From assembly GCA_002401965.1 (NCBI GenBank), contig NVUR01000003.1:51738-115737 (forward strand): DNA of 64,000 bases. The letters are read 5' to 3'. This DNA is from Alphaproteobacteria bacterium. GTDB taxonomy: Bacteria > Pseudomonadota > Alphaproteobacteria > Micavibrionales > Micavibrionaceae. Position 1 is the first letter of the stretch, and every line of letters starts with the position of its first letter. Of this stretch, positions 25,968 through 35,228 are shown piece by piece. Position numbers and translations under genes: made by a program. The notes under the pieces were generated by a model. That model was not told where the DNA came from, did not search any database, and saw only the letters and a list, made by a program, of their open reading frames with translations.

Positions 25968-27278
25968 TTATTTAAAGGCGCGGTCTAATATTGCGCCAAT
26001 ATTCTTCGTGTAAGCATCATACTTAAATATAGCATCTAGCGCATTTTTGTCAAGTTTTTCAGTGACTTGCAAATCACTCTCAAGCGCATTACGTAGTGTT
26101 AATGTGCCTTTGCCGCTGCTGCGGTCTGCCCAGACGGTCATGGCGGATTTCTGAACAATGCGATAGGCATCTTCACGTGAAATTCCGGCCTGTGTCAAAG
26201 CAAGCATGGTGCGTTGTGAGAAGACAAGCCCGCCTGTCATTTCCAGATTATGTTTCATGCGTTCAGGGTAAACCAACAATTTATCAATGATACCAGCCAA
26301 ACGGTTAAGCGCGTAATCTGCAGAAATTAACGCATCGGGTAGTATAGTACGTTCCACGGCTGAATGCGAAATATCACGTTCATGCCATAGGGCTACATTT
26401 TCAAGCGCAGGCGTTACAGCGGCGCGGATAATACGCGCTTGCCCTGTCAGATTTTCTGTTCCGATCGGGTTACGCTTATGCGGCATCGCCGATGAACCTT
26501 TTTGATTTGGCGAGAAATATTCCTCTGCTTCACGGACTTCGGTGCGTTGCAGATGGCGAATTTCAACGGCGATATTCTCGATAGAGCTGGCAACAACACC
26601 AAGCGTTACAAAGAACATAGCATGGCGGTCACGCGGGATGACTTGTGTGGCAACCATTTCTGGTTTTAAGCCGAGTTTGTCAGCAACGTGTTGTTCTACT
26701 GCCATATCAGTCGTGGCGTATGTGCCGACCGCGCCTGAAATTGTGATTGTGCTGACTTCTTCTTTGGCCAAAACCATGCGGTCACGCGCACGTTTAAACG
26801 CGGCGTAATGTCCGGCGAGTTTCATGCCGAAGGTTGTCGGCTCACCATGAATACCGTGGGAGCGACCAATACAAAGCGTGTCTTTATGCTCTAGTGAACG
26901 TTTTTTAAGGGCAGCCATCACTTTTTCAAGGTCGGCAATAATAATGTCTGCGGCTTGGGTCAACATAACGGCAAAGCTGGTATCTATGATATCGGAACTG
27001 GTCATACCCTGATGCACATAACGCGAGTCTTCACCGACATATTCACCAACAGAGGTCAGGAAAGCAATCACATCATGGTGAATTTCGGCTTCTATTTCAT
27101 TGATGCGATCAATATCGAAATTGCCTTTTTCACGCAGGGCGATGGCCGCACTTTCAGGAACAGTGCCAAGCTCCGCCATTTTCTCCAGAGCAAGTGTTTC
27201 AACTTCTAGCCAGATACGGAATTTATTTTCCTGTTCGAAGATGCTGGTCATTTCTGGTCGTGAATAGCGAGGAATCAT
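25968..27278 (-). CDS. purB: adenylosuccinate lyase
   Basis: A 436-residue lyase of the fumarase/aspartase superfamily acting twice in purine synthesis (SAICAR to AICAR, and adenylosuccinate to AMP). The superfamily signature is 'GSSAMPHKRNPIGTENL'. Also visible are 'TSSDIIDTSFAV', 'GRSHGIHGEPTTFG' with the catalytic His, and 'HERDISHSAVERTILPDA'. Length fits the short bacterial PurB type. Starts at ATG 27278. It lies 31 bp upstream of bfr on the same strand, so some co-transcription is possible. Confidence 0.96.
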   Translation of the reverse strand: MIPRYSRPEMTSIFEQENKFRIWLEVETLALEKMAELGTVPESAAIALREKGNFDIDRINEIEAEIHHDVIAFLTSVGEYVGEDSRYVHQGMTSSDIIDTSFAVMLTQAADIIIADLEKVMAALKKRSLEHKDTLCIGRSHGIHGEPTTFGMKLAGHYAAFKRARDRMVLAKEEVSTITISGAVGTYATTDMAVEQHVADKLGLKPEMVATQVIPRDRHAMFFVTLGVVASSIENIAVEIRHLQRTEVREAEEYFSPNQKGSSAMPHKRNPIGTENLTGQARIIRAAVTPALENVALWHERDISHSAVERTILPDALISADYALNRLAGIIDKLLVYPERMKHNLEMTGGLVFSQRTMLALTQAGISREDAYRIVQKSAMTVWADRSSGKGTLTLRNALESDLQVTEKLDKNALDAIFKYDAYTKNIGAILDRAFK

Positions 27279-27350
27279 GAATAAGCCTTTACAATAATTA
27301 TGTGTTTATTGCCCAGAACTTATTCGATTTTCGGCGGAGGATCAAGGGGG

Positions 27351-28145
27351 TTAGAGATAGTTACCCTTATTAAATACATAGCGCCCGTTCTTTGCCGTGG
27401 CATGCGCGGGGGTGCGGTATGTTTCGAAGTGGTCATAGCCTTCTTTTAGGTTTTCCCAAAACGGATACCAGTGTGATGTGTTGCGTGCAATCATATTGTC
27501 TTGCGTCATACGGAATGGATAAATATGGATCGGGATGGATTTATGCCCGTATTTAAAGTTTTGCTCAACAATCAGGTAAATTTCACCGATGCTTTTATCT
27601 GTCATGGCAAGACACCCAACGGATACACAATTGCCGTGGATCATCAGCAGAGACCCTGTGCGCTTTAATGATCTGTCATAGGCATTGGGGAAGCCGATAT
27701 TAAAGGATAGGAAATATTGGCTGTTCGGATTTAGGCGGTCTTTGGTGACGTTATAAAATCCCTCCGGTGTTTGTTTGTCGCCTTCCTTTAGCTTTGGCCC
27801 TAAAACGCCTGATTTACTACAGACATTATATGTTTTGAAGAGGTCATATTCATTGCTGTAGCTGCTTTTTACCCATAGCTCCAGTTTCATTTCCGATTTA
27901 AAGGCGCGGAGCAGCATAGGGTTATCCATGCTCATCCCTTTTATCACCATTTCAGTGCGGAGAACGGAAAAGTTTTTTTCGCGCAGGTTTTCAAGCTGCT
28001 TGTTCACTGTGTCTTGTCGCTGTACTTGTCCGTTCATAGGCGGTGGTGCGATGTAAATACGACGTGGTCGAGATGTGCAACCCGTGGAGAAGAATAAAAC
28101 AAGGGCGAGGAGAATGGTCAGTAAAACGGGCGGCCAAATATACAC
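27351..28145 (-). CDS. YafK/DpaA-like murein L,D-transpeptidase-family lipoprotein
   Basis: A 264-residue exported protein with lipobox STGC (Cys 23). The YkuD-type catalytic motif reads 'MIHGNCVSVGCLAMTD', with His and Cys in place. The best match I recall is the E. coli YafK (DpaA/LdtF) group, whose member cleaves the Lpp-peptidoglycan bond instead of making 3-3 crosslinks. The approach sequence 'DKQTPEGFYNVTKDRLNPNSQ' is typical of that group. Its ATG overlaps the radC stop by one base. Amidase versus transpeptidase activity cannot be decided by eye. Confidence 0.82.
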   Translation of the reverse strand: MYIWPPVLLTILLALVLFFSTGCTSRPRRIYIAPPPMNGQVQRQDTVNKQLENLREKNFSVLRTEMVIKGMSMDNPMLLRAFKSEMKLELWVKSSYSNEYDLFKTYNVCSKSGVLGPKLKEGDKQTPEGFYNVTKDRLNPNSQYFLSFNIGFPNAYDRSLKRTGSLLMIHGNCVSVGCLAMTDKSIGEIYLIVEQNFKYGHKSIPIHIYPFRMTQDNMIARNTSHWYPFWENLKEGYDHFETYRTPAHATAKNGRYVFNKGNYL

Positions 28146-28849
28146 TAAATTAAGCCCTCATTACGAAAGGAGGTATAACCATTACGCGCAATCACAATAT
28201 GATCGTGGATTGTAATTTCAAATGGTTTTGCCGCGGCGATGATGGCATTTGTCATGTCGATATCCGCTTGTGAGGGTTTAGGATCACCACTTGGATGGTT
28301 ATGCATAAGTATAAGGGCGGTTGCGCCTAATTCAAGGCTGCGTTTCATAATTTCACGTGGATATGCGGGGGTATGGTCAACTGTACCTGAGCCTTGAATT
28401 TCATCGGCGATCAATTCGTTCTTTTTATTCATGAAGAGGATGCGGAAATGTTCTTTCTTTTCGTGCGCCATGGTCATGTGGCAATAATCCATGAGGCGCG
28501 TCCAGTTATTCAGAATTGGCTTTTGCATCAGTTCTTGCTTCATCATGCGTTCCGCTATGGCGGTGACGGTTTTAATTGCGGTGGCCACATTTTCACTGAT
28601 GCCGTCTATTTGTGTTAGCTCATGATGTGAGGCGCTCATCAGTTCGGGCAGAGAACCAAAGGTGGAGAGCAGGGTTTTTGCCAGTTCCTTTACATCACGG
28701 CGTGGGATTGCCATGAATAATAACAGTTCCAGCAACTCATAATCTTGCAGTGCGCCCGCACCTGCGCCAACAAAGCGATCTCTCAACCTTTGTCTATGAC
28801 CAGCATAATGCGGGGGTTTCTTTTCTTGCTTTCCGAACAAATCGGTCAT
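28145..28849 (-). CDS. radC: RadC-family JAB-domain protein
   Basis: A 234-residue protein with an N-terminal helix-hairpin-helix-like part ('LELLLFMAIPRRDVKELAKTLL') and a C-terminal JAB/MPN metalloprotease-like domain. The JAMM residues are present in 'ILMHNHPSGDPKPSQADIDMT'. The historical link to DNA repair is doubtful; the biochemical role of RadC is unresolved. It is in an operon: map lies 14 bp upstream and the YafK-like gene overlaps its stop. Confidence 0.92.
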   Translation of the reverse strand: MTDLFGKQEKKPPHYAGHRQRLRDRFVGAGAGALQDYELLELLLFMAIPRRDVKELAKTLLSTFGSLPELMSASHHELTQIDGISENVATAIKTVTAIAERMMKQELMQKPILNNWTRLMDYCHMTMAHEKKEHFRILFMNKKNELIADEIQGSGTVDHTPAYPREIMKRSLELGATALILMHNHPSGDPKPSQADIDMTNAIIAAAKPFEITIHDHIVIARNGYTSFRNEGLI

Positions 28850-28863
28850 TTAAGTCCTGACCT

Positions 28864-29688
28864 TTAGCTGTATGGCGGCTTTGTGAACCCTTTGGGGGAC
28901 AGGGTGAATATTTCAAAGCCATCTTCCGTGACGGCGAGGGAATGTTCAAACTGGGCAGAGAGCGAGCGGTCACGTGTTACTGCCGTCCAACCATCACTTT
29001 TAAGAACTTTGGTTGTGTAATGTCCGGCATTTATCATCGGCTCAATCGTAAAAAACATGCCTGGTTCTAATACTGTACCGGTATTTTGTTTGCCGTAATG
29101 CATCACTGATGGGGCAGCATGAAACACGCGACCTAGGCCGTGACCACAGAAATCTCGTACAACGGAGAAACGCTGTTTCTCGGCAACTTGTTGAATGGCA
29201 TACCCGATATCACCAAGCGTCGCGCCGGGCTTTACGGCTTCGATGCCTGCCATCATGGAATCATAGGTTACATCACATAGGCGTTTTGCTTTGATAGGTG
29301 TTTTACCGCCTGCCAAATACATGCGCGATGTATCGCCGTGCCAGCCATCAAGAATAACCGTGACATCAATATTAACAATATCACCATCGCGGAGCGTTTT
29401 TTCGTTTGGTATGCCGTGACATACAACGTGATTAATGGATGTACAAATTGATTTTGGGAACGGCGTTGGCCCACCGCCTTGATAATTAAGTGGCGCGGGG
29501 ATTGCACCTGCCTTTGTGCAATGGTCGTGACACAGGCGATCCAGTTCCTCTGTTGTCACACCGGGGACAACATGATCGGTAATCATATCCAGAATTTCTG
29601 CCGCTAGTTTTCCTGCCTTACGCATGCCCTCAAAATCTTCGGGGGGGTGGAGTTCTATACCTTCGGCGGTGAACGTGGATGTTGTCAT
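28864..29688 (-). CDS. map: type I methionine aminopeptidase
   Basis: A 274-residue enzyme that removes the initiator Met from new proteins. I start at ATG 29688, which has AAAGGAAT seven bases upstream, and discard the track's nine-residue extension. Metal ligands of the pita-bread fold are visible: Asp in 'IVNIDVTVILDGWHGDTSR', His in 'DFCGHGLGRVFH', Glu in 'MFFTIEPMI' and Glu in 'SAQFEHSLAVTEDG'. It is the first gene of map-radC-yafK-like. Confidence 0.96.
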   Translation of the reverse strand: MTTSTFTAEGIELHPPEDFEGMRKAGKLAAEILDMITDHVVPGVTTEELDRLCHDHCTKAGAIPAPLNYQGGGPTPFPKSICTSINHVVCHGIPNEKTLRDGDIVNIDVTVILDGWHGDTSRMYLAGGKTPIKAKRLCDVTYDSMMAGIEAVKPGATLGDIGYAIQQVAEKQRFSVVRDFCGHGLGRVFHAAPSVMHYGKQNTGTVLEPGMFFTIEPMINAGHYTTKVLKSDGWTAVTRDRSLSAQFEHSLAVTEDGFEIFTLSPKGFTKPPYS

Positions 29689-29778
29689 TTTTATTCCTTT
29701 TGCAAATGCTATCATCTTTTATCTACACATGTTAAATATAGGTTTGTACAAGGCGTGTAAAGAAGATTGGATGAAACG

Positions 29779-30510
29779 ATGAGCAAGCAATATAGCGCAG
29801 CAATGATTGTGATTGGTAATGAAATTTTATCGGGGCGAACGCAGGATTTAAATGTTAATTACGTTGCGAATAAATTGGTTGAATGCGGTGTTGTTTTGTC
29901 GGAGGTACGGGTTATCCCTGATATTGAAGATGTGATTGTCTCAACAATCAGGGAATTTAACGATAAAGTTGATTATATATTCACCAGTGGTGGTATCGGT
30001 CCGACACATGATGATATTACGGCAGCCAGTGTGGCAAAGGCATATGGCGTTGCGTTGGAAGAACATGCAGAGGCGAAGTCGTTGTTGCAGGCGCATTATG
30101 GTGCGGGTGATTTAAATGCGGTGCGTCTTCGTATGGCGCGCATTCCTGTCGGGGCGGCGTTGATTCCCAACCCTGTGTCTATTGCACCAGGTTTTGTTAT
30201 TGAGAATACATATGTTATGGCGGGTGTACCGCGCATTATGCAGGCGATGATGGATCATGTTGCTTCTACGCTGAAGGGGGGGGCGGTTATTCAATCACGC
30301 ACAGTGTCTTGTGCCTTAACGGAGAGCATAATTGCAAAACCTTTAGGCGCGATACAAGGTAAATGGGGTAGCATAGATATAGGCAGTTATCCCTATTTCA
30401 AAGACGGCGTATTAGGGGTGAATATCGTTTTGCGCTCTAGTGTAGAAAATGATTTGGAACAGGCTATAAACGATGTTTCAGACATGGTCGATGGTCTAAT
30501 AGGCACCTGA
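29779..30510 (+). CDS. CinA N-terminal domain / molybdopterin-binding-like protein
   Basis: A 243-residue protein of the MoaB/Mog fold (COG1058), corresponding to the N-terminal half of CinA. Key stretches: 'VIGNEILSGRTQDLNVNYVA' and 'DYIFTSGGIGPTHDDITAASVAKAY'. The nicotinamide-nucleotide amidase domain (CinA C-terminal) is absent, as in many proteobacterial homologues. ATG 29779 is preferred over TTG 29767. Function probably in nucleotide (ADP-ribose or NMN) metabolism by homology, not settled. The 3' end overlaps the convergent sugar transferase by 15 bp. Confidence 0.88.
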   Translation: MSKQYSAAMIVIGNEILSGRTQDLNVNYVANKLVECGVVLSEVRVIPDIEDVIVSTIREFNDKVDYIFTSGGIGPTHDDITAASVAKAYGVALEEHAEAKSLLQAHYGAGDLNAVRLRMARIPVGAALIPNPVSIAPGFVIENTYVMAGVPRIMQAMMDHVASTLKGGAVIQSRTVSCALTESIIAKPLGAIQGKWGSIDIGSYPYFKDGVLGVNIVLRSSVENDLEQAINDVSDMVDGLIGT

Positions 30511-31992
30511 TCCGCCCAAAACAACGCGCAGGGTTTTAATCATAATTACAATATCACCCCAGAGTGACCAATTACGTACATACCAGCCATCCCAGTAGAC
30601 GCGTCTGTCAAAGCTGGCATCGCTGCGCCCGCTGACTTGCCAAAGTCCTGTAATGCCAGGGCGAACCTGATAGTAATGGTTGATGCCTTCGCCAAAGAGG
30701 GGAACCTCTTCATCAAGGATGGGGCGCGGACCTACGAGGCTCATATCACCGATAAGGACGTTCCAGAGCTGTGGCAGTTCATCAATACTGGTTTTGCGTA
30801 TAATACGTGCGGTTTTTGTTGTGACGCGCGGATCATTCCTGAGTTTTCTGAATTCTTCCCATTGTATTTTAGCTTCAGGATCACGCTCCAGTAATTCGTG
30901 GAGTAAATGATCTGAGTTAGGCTCCATCGACTGGAATTTCCAGCATTTAAACTTATTCCCATTTCTGCCAATGCGATATCCGCCATAAAAGAATGAGCCG
31001 CCTTGTCCCTCAAGTTTGAGAAAAGCCATAACGCCAAGCATGATAGGAGAAAGCAGTAGAAGTGCGATAGATGCCGCCGTAATATCCATTGTGCGCTTTA
31101 AGAAACGCCCCATAGGGGAGAATATAGATGTCTTGGCGTGCAGCAGCATGATGTCATAGCCAAAGAAGTATCGAGGCTCCATTTCGAACAGGCTGACACG
31201 TGATACGGGTGGTACAACAGCATAGAGCGCTTTTAGCTCCGTTAAGACCTTAATAAGCTCATCGCGTTCTTCCCCGCGGAATGTTTCAAGGGAGATAACG
31301 AAGAAATGGTCTATATTTTTTTGTATGGATTCACGGTAATTAATCCTTCCGTGAAACACGTTTATGTCTTTATATTGTGCAGGAATCGTATTTCTATCGA
31401 GACCTTTATCGGCATTTCTATCACGTAAGGAAACTGTTTTCACATCATAACCCGTATAGCGGTCTGCACTGAATGCGTACAGGACGTCTGTTACTGTGTT
31501 AATGTCCCCAATTATAACCGTTGGAATACGCCAAACGCCTTTTCCACGGGCGATCGCGTAAACGATTTGCCGTCCAGCAAGTGTTAGAAAGAAAACATAA
31601 ACCCAGCTTAACCCGATCAGTAGTCTGGAAAATGACATATCAAGGGCAAAGCGAAGAAAGCCATCCATAATTAAGGCCATCAGGCATACGGTAAGAACAT
31701 TTTGTACTTGGCTCCACCATGGTACGCGTTGCGTGTAATGACCTTTTGTGAAAAACAGAAACAGAACGACAGGACACATCCATATAAAGAATAGATCATG
31801 GATCATTGCGTAGTCTGATAAGGGTTTATTGTATGTATCTGGTAATATCAGATCTTTTAAAAATTCTGCGGTTAATAAAGCAAGTATAAATGAAAAGCTC
31901 ATAGCAATCATGTCATAGAAGATCAGAGTGATGCTGACCGTTTTTTTGACCAAGGGTCTTACTTTGTCGTTTTTTTCTATTTTCGGTAACAT
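30496..31992 (-). CDS. WbaP-type undecaprenyl-phosphate sugar phosphotransferase
   Basis: A 498-residue membrane enzyme that starts polysaccharide synthesis by moving a sugar phosphate onto undecaprenyl phosphate. Four or five N-terminal transmembrane helices lead to a central nucleotide-fold-like region. The C-terminal bacterial sugar transferase domain follows: 'KRTMDITAASIALLLLSP', 'KFQSM', 'TSIDELPQLWNVLIGDMSLVGPRP' and 'PGITGLWQVSGRS'. The sugar is usually galactose or glucose in this family; not readable here. No other polysaccharide genes are adjacent. Confidence 0.92.
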   Translation of the reverse strand: MLPKIEKNDKVRPLVKKTVSITLIFYDMIAMSFSFILALLTAEFLKDLILPDTYNKPLSDYAMIHDLFFIWMCPVVLFLFFTKGHYTQRVPWWSQVQNVLTVCLMALIMDGFLRFALDMSFSRLLIGLSWVYVFFLTLAGRQIVYAIARGKGVWRIPTVIIGDINTVTDVLYAFSADRYTGYDVKTVSLRDRNADKGLDRNTIPAQYKDINVFHGRINYRESIQKNIDHFFVISLETFRGEERDELIKVLTELKALYAVVPPVSRVSLFEMEPRYFFGYDIMLLHAKTSIFSPMGRFLKRTMDITAASIALLLLSPIMLGVMAFLKLEGQGGSFFYGGYRIGRNGNKFKCWKFQSMEPNSDHLLHELLERDPEAKIQWEEFRKLRNDPRVTTKTARIIRKTSIDELPQLWNVLIGDMSLVGPRPILDEEVPLFGEGINHYYQVRPGITGLWQVSGRSDASFDRRVYWDGWYVRNWSLWGDIVIMIKTLRVVLGGSGAY

Positions 31993-32095
31993 TGAATTTC
32001 TCGGTTTATGCGGTATTTATTCTAGATGTAATAGGCTTACAATTTATTAAGGTATATTGAAGCCACGGGAAAGGACTATCGAACAAAATTATTTA

Positions 32096-33124
32096 TTAAG
32101 GCGATAAATCAAAATAGATACGGTGATAGGTGTTCTCACTGTCGGGGGAAAGGCGTTTTTCTCTTAAGATTTTTGTGGTTTTCTTCAGAGATAGGACAAT
32201 CATGCTGCCCTTACCATTGTTCAGGGGTTCAACACTGTAGGATTCTAGAAGTTTAGAATTTCTGAATGTTTTATTGTTTCCGTCAATCCATCGCGCGTCG
32301 GGTAGCTCGATAATAATAAGTTTTTCATCATTATCCAGATCGATACTGAAATTGCTTCTGTGGTTTGTGTCTAGCACAATACGCAGTTTATCTGCATGTT
32401 CTCCAACACGCAGATTCATCGCAACAAGACCGTCATATGTTGGCGGTGGTGTGGCTTTGGGGGCAACCCGTTTTTCGGGGGGCTCTTTTGGTTTATTATG
32501 TTGTTTTTTCGGAGGCTTATCCGGTTCTTTATTTACTTGAGGTGGGGGAGCTTGCGCCTGAACAACTTTCTGCGGGTCAAGTCGTGGTGAGGGCTGTGGT
32601 GTCAGTTGCGTTACTTGCAACTGAGGTTCAGAGGGCTCTACCAATGTTTGAGGTGGCTGATTGGCTGGTGTTTCCTGCAGCAATACCTCGAGTTCCTTGA
32701 TAAGGTTCTGAATGTCCGACTCCACAGCGGCTAACCGGACGATAGATGGTTTGTAAGTATCAAATTCTTTCTTAAGATCAACAACGGCATTTTCAACGCG
32801 ATTAAAGCGGTCACCGGTGTCTTTGATGTTCTTTGTGAATAACGTGTCTGCGTTAATGCCTTTCATTGGCTTTAAGGCAGGCAGACCATTGGGCATATAT
32901 TGATTTTTCGTCTGCCCCAGCTTGGTTGGCTGGTTATTAAATGCTGGTGGAAGGGCGATTGGTGCGCTAATGCTTTCGTTCTTACCTGCATTTTTTGATT
33001 TTTTTGCAGATGGCGCAGTATTTGATTCGGTTGTTTTAAGGTGCAAAAGTCCTTCAGGACTACACGCAGTAAGTAGACCCAAAAATAGTGTGAAACATAG
33101 ACTCAAAGCTATTTTTTTATACAT
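32096..33124 (-). CDS. Pro-rich lipoprotein with AMIN-like C-terminal domain
   Basis: A 342-residue exported lipoprotein (lipobox LTAC, Cys 21). It has a coiled-coil segment at about residues 85-145, then a Pro/Gln/Lys-rich linker ('QAPPPQVNKEPDKPPKK') and a C-terminal beta-rich domain from ~235 ('LVAMNLRVGEHADKLRIVLDTN') resembling AMIN domains, which target proteins to the envelope or peptidoglycan. ATG 33124 is preferred over GTG 33139; neither has a clear ribosome site. It lies just upstream of the sugar transferase on the same strand and may share its envelope-assembly context. Confidence 0.7.
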   Translation of the reverse strand: MYKKIALSLCFTLFLGLLTACSPEGLLHLKTTESNTAPSAKKSKNAGKNESISAPIALPPAFNNQPTKLGQTKNQYMPNGLPALKPMKGINADTLFTKNIKDTGDRFNRVENAVVDLKKEFDTYKPSIVRLAAVESDIQNLIKELEVLLQETPANQPPQTLVEPSEPQLQVTQLTPQPSPRLDPQKVVQAQAPPPQVNKEPDKPPKKQHNKPKEPPEKRVAPKATPPPTYDGLVAMNLRVGEHADKLRIVLDTNHRSNFSIDLDNDEKLIIIELPDARWIDGNNKTFRNSKLLESYSVEPLNNGKGSMIVLSLKKTTKILREKRLSPDSENTYHRIYFDLSP

Positions 33125-33423
33125 ATAGTAAAGAACCACAAGCCTCAGAATAGAGACATTAAGAACTAAAAAAGTACGCAGCAGAAAACACCAGATTAGA
33201 TTCTATCCTGAAAACACTATTGGCATCAATAGGATATTTAAAAATAAAGTGAAAATTATGGTTGATTTTTTGTTTTTGATTCATTGGGCTGTGCTTTTAT
33301 CTCTAAATGTAGGAAATAGTGGTTATCTGTATGTTGCAGCAGTTATTATCGTTTATAGTCGTTGCGGTAGGGTGTGTGTTTTTGTATAGTTGCTTATTGT
33401 CATGAAGGTTTGGGAGGCTTAGT

Positions 33424-33876
33424 ATGCGTTTTTTTTGCGGCTTAATATGCGTTTTTTTTCTTTTTACATCTCCTACATATGCGGGGGTCACAACGGTTCG
33501 GGCGCTTAGTTTTGGTCAATTTGTGATGAAGAATAATGATGCTGCTTATGATATAACGATCAACACCAATGGTAGTTATTCTTTCTCGGCTGCGGGGTAT
33601 ATAGAAATTGTTGCGCCGCAAGAGGGGGTTTATGATCTGGATGGTATGGCTGCAAATACTGCGATTACCAGTGTTACGGTTACGCAATTAACATCGTTGA
33701 GTGGGTCTGGGTTTGATATGCAGATGATTAACTTTCAGGAAACGCATCCAGCCAGTACTGATGGTTCTGGTGTGGCGAGGATAGAGATTGGCGCAACGGC
33801 GCGTAATAATGCTATTGGTGGCTCTTATATCGATCAAACGTTTGGTGGCGTAATACAAATTCAAATTAATTTTTAA
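33424..33876 (+). CDS. DUF4402-family pilin-like protein
   Basis: A 150-residue exported beta-rich protein. Signal peptide to about residue 20 ('SPTYAG'), then alternating strands ending in 'GGVIQIQINF'. The pattern 'LSFGQFVM' near the N-terminus and the final '(V)-x-I-x-I-N-F/Y' strand match DUF4402 proteins, which accompany chaperone-usher genes and probably are pilus subunits. Excellent ribosome site (GGGAGG). It is followed 42 bp later by the chaperone gene. Confidence 0.8.
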   Translation: MRFFCGLICVFFLFTSPTYAGVTTVRALSFGQFVMKNNDAAYDITINTNGSYSFSAAGYIEIVAPQEGVYDLDGMAANTAITSVTVTQLTSLSGSGFDMQMINFQETHPASTDGSGVARIEIGATARNNAIGGSYIDQTFGGVIQIQINF

Positions 33877-33918
33877 TCTCTTACATGATTTTATTAAAGT
33901 AAAAAAGGAATTGTAATA

Positions 33919-34770
33919 ATGAAGAAATATTTATTGTCTCTGTTTATTTGGAGTGTTGTCCTGAGTGGTTTCTTTGGGGGGGCTGTGCAGGTTGCGCAGG
34001 CTGATATTTTGATTACGCCGACGCGTGTTGTCTTTGAAGGGCGCGATCGTTTCGGGACGGTGACGCTTGCCAATAATGGGGATAAGGTGAGTACGTACAA
34101 GATGGATTGGCGGTTTTTCCGTATGCAAGAGCAGGGACCAGCCTATGTAAGGGTTCAGGGCGAGGAGGTTGCACTTGATTTGTCTAAGTATATCGTTTTT
34201 TCACCACGGCAGGTCACGTTACAGCCTGGGGCGTCGCAAAAAGTACGTTTGGCGTTGCGCCGCTCAGAGGAGATTCCAGATGGTGATTACCATGTGCATT
34301 TAAGTTTTTCTACGGTGTCTAGTGAGAGTCTTGATATTGTTGAAGGTCAGGAGCCCAAGGCGCAGCCAACGTCGGGTATGTCTGTTAAAATCAATGTTGG
34401 TTATACTATCCCGATTATTTTGCGATCTGGGGATGTGCATGTTGATTCGTCGATTGGTCGTATTAGTTTATCGCGGAACCCTAACAATGGATTTTTGAAA
34501 GTCGCGGTGCCAGTTCATCGTGGGGGAGGACCGTATTCTGTTTTAGGGCATCTTATGGTGTATCATATAGATGAAAATGGTAATGAAGTGCGCGTGGGAG
34601 AGATCAGTAATGCTCATATTTTCCCAGAAGTGGATCGTCGCGTTTTCGATGTACAGTTAATAAAGGATATTGCTGGCGGTTCGTTAAGGGTCGTGATGTA
34701 TGATTATACATACAATAAAAGCATTGATAATAATGTTATTTATGCGGAAGAGACATTTCCCTTGGAGTGA
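33919..34770 (+). CDS. PapD-like periplasmic pilus chaperone
   Basis: A 283-residue exported protein (signal peptide to about residue 29) with an immunoglobulin-like N-terminal domain typical of fimbrial chaperones: 'ILITPTRVVFEGRDRFGTVTLANNGDKVSTYKM', 'YIVFSPRQVTLQPGASQKVRLALRR' and 'DGDYHVHLSF'. Such chaperones hold pilus subunits and hand them to the usher. A second, less conserved beta domain follows. It is encoded with a DUF4402 subunit on this strand; the usher-like gene lies 1.4 kb downstream after an inverted DUF4402 gene. Confidence 0.88.
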   Translation: MKKYLLSLFIWSVVLSGFFGGAVQVAQADILITPTRVVFEGRDRFGTVTLANNGDKVSTYKMDWRFFRMQEQGPAYVRVQGEEVALDLSKYIVFSPRQVTLQPGASQKVRLALRRSEEIPDGDYHVHLSFSTVSSESLDIVEGQEPKAQPTSGMSVKINVGYTIPIILRSGDVHVDSSIGRISLSRNPNNGFLKVAVPVHRGGGPYSVLGHLMVYHIDENGNEVRVGEISNAHIFPEVDRRVFDVQLIKDIAGGSLRVVMYDYTYNKSIDNNVIYAEETFPLE

Positions 34771-35166
34771 TATGTTGAGGCGTAGGGTGGTTTTTGTAGT
34801 CCGTTGGTCTGGTATTATTCAGGTCTAACGGGCTTAATGCTTCGCTTGCAGAGGGGGATATAGTGTGCTTTGCTGGTTATCTGGCTGTGCTGTTGTTTAT
34901 TGTAGGTGTTTCGTTGCAGTAGCATTTAATCTCTATCTGGGTTCCTTCCCCGCAGCCTTGCGGCGTCAAATATTATCATAAAGCGAATGTATTTTTAGCA
35001 CTTACTCTGCCTATACACCGTAGTCTTGCTGAGGAGTTATTCATTTTATGACATATTGTTACCGTATATTTATACGGCTACGTGCTTTGTTCTAAATCTC
35101 GTACATAAATAAAGTCACATTCACTAAATGTAATTTCGCTTTATGGGTATCGCAGTATCAGGCAAT
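34771..35166. other. non-coding gap
   Basis: About 400 bp between the chaperone gene and the terminator of the inverted DUF4402 gene. I see no credible ORF (the longest start-to-stop is under 25 codons), no tRNA and no convincing terminator for the chaperone unit. The sequence could be the remnant of a lost subunit gene but shows no recognisable trace. Confidence 0.5.
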
Positions 35167-35194
35167 AAAAAAGGCATCCATAGATGCCTTTTTT
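35167..35194. terminator. strong bidirectional terminator
   Basis: AAAAAAGGCATC and GATGCCTTTTTT form a perfect 12-base stem with loop CATA, downstream of the inverted DUF4402 gene; the A and T runs allow function on both strands. Confidence 0.85.
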
Positions 35195-35228
35195 GTATTT
35201 CGTAATAAATTTCGGTATTCTCTTAGTC

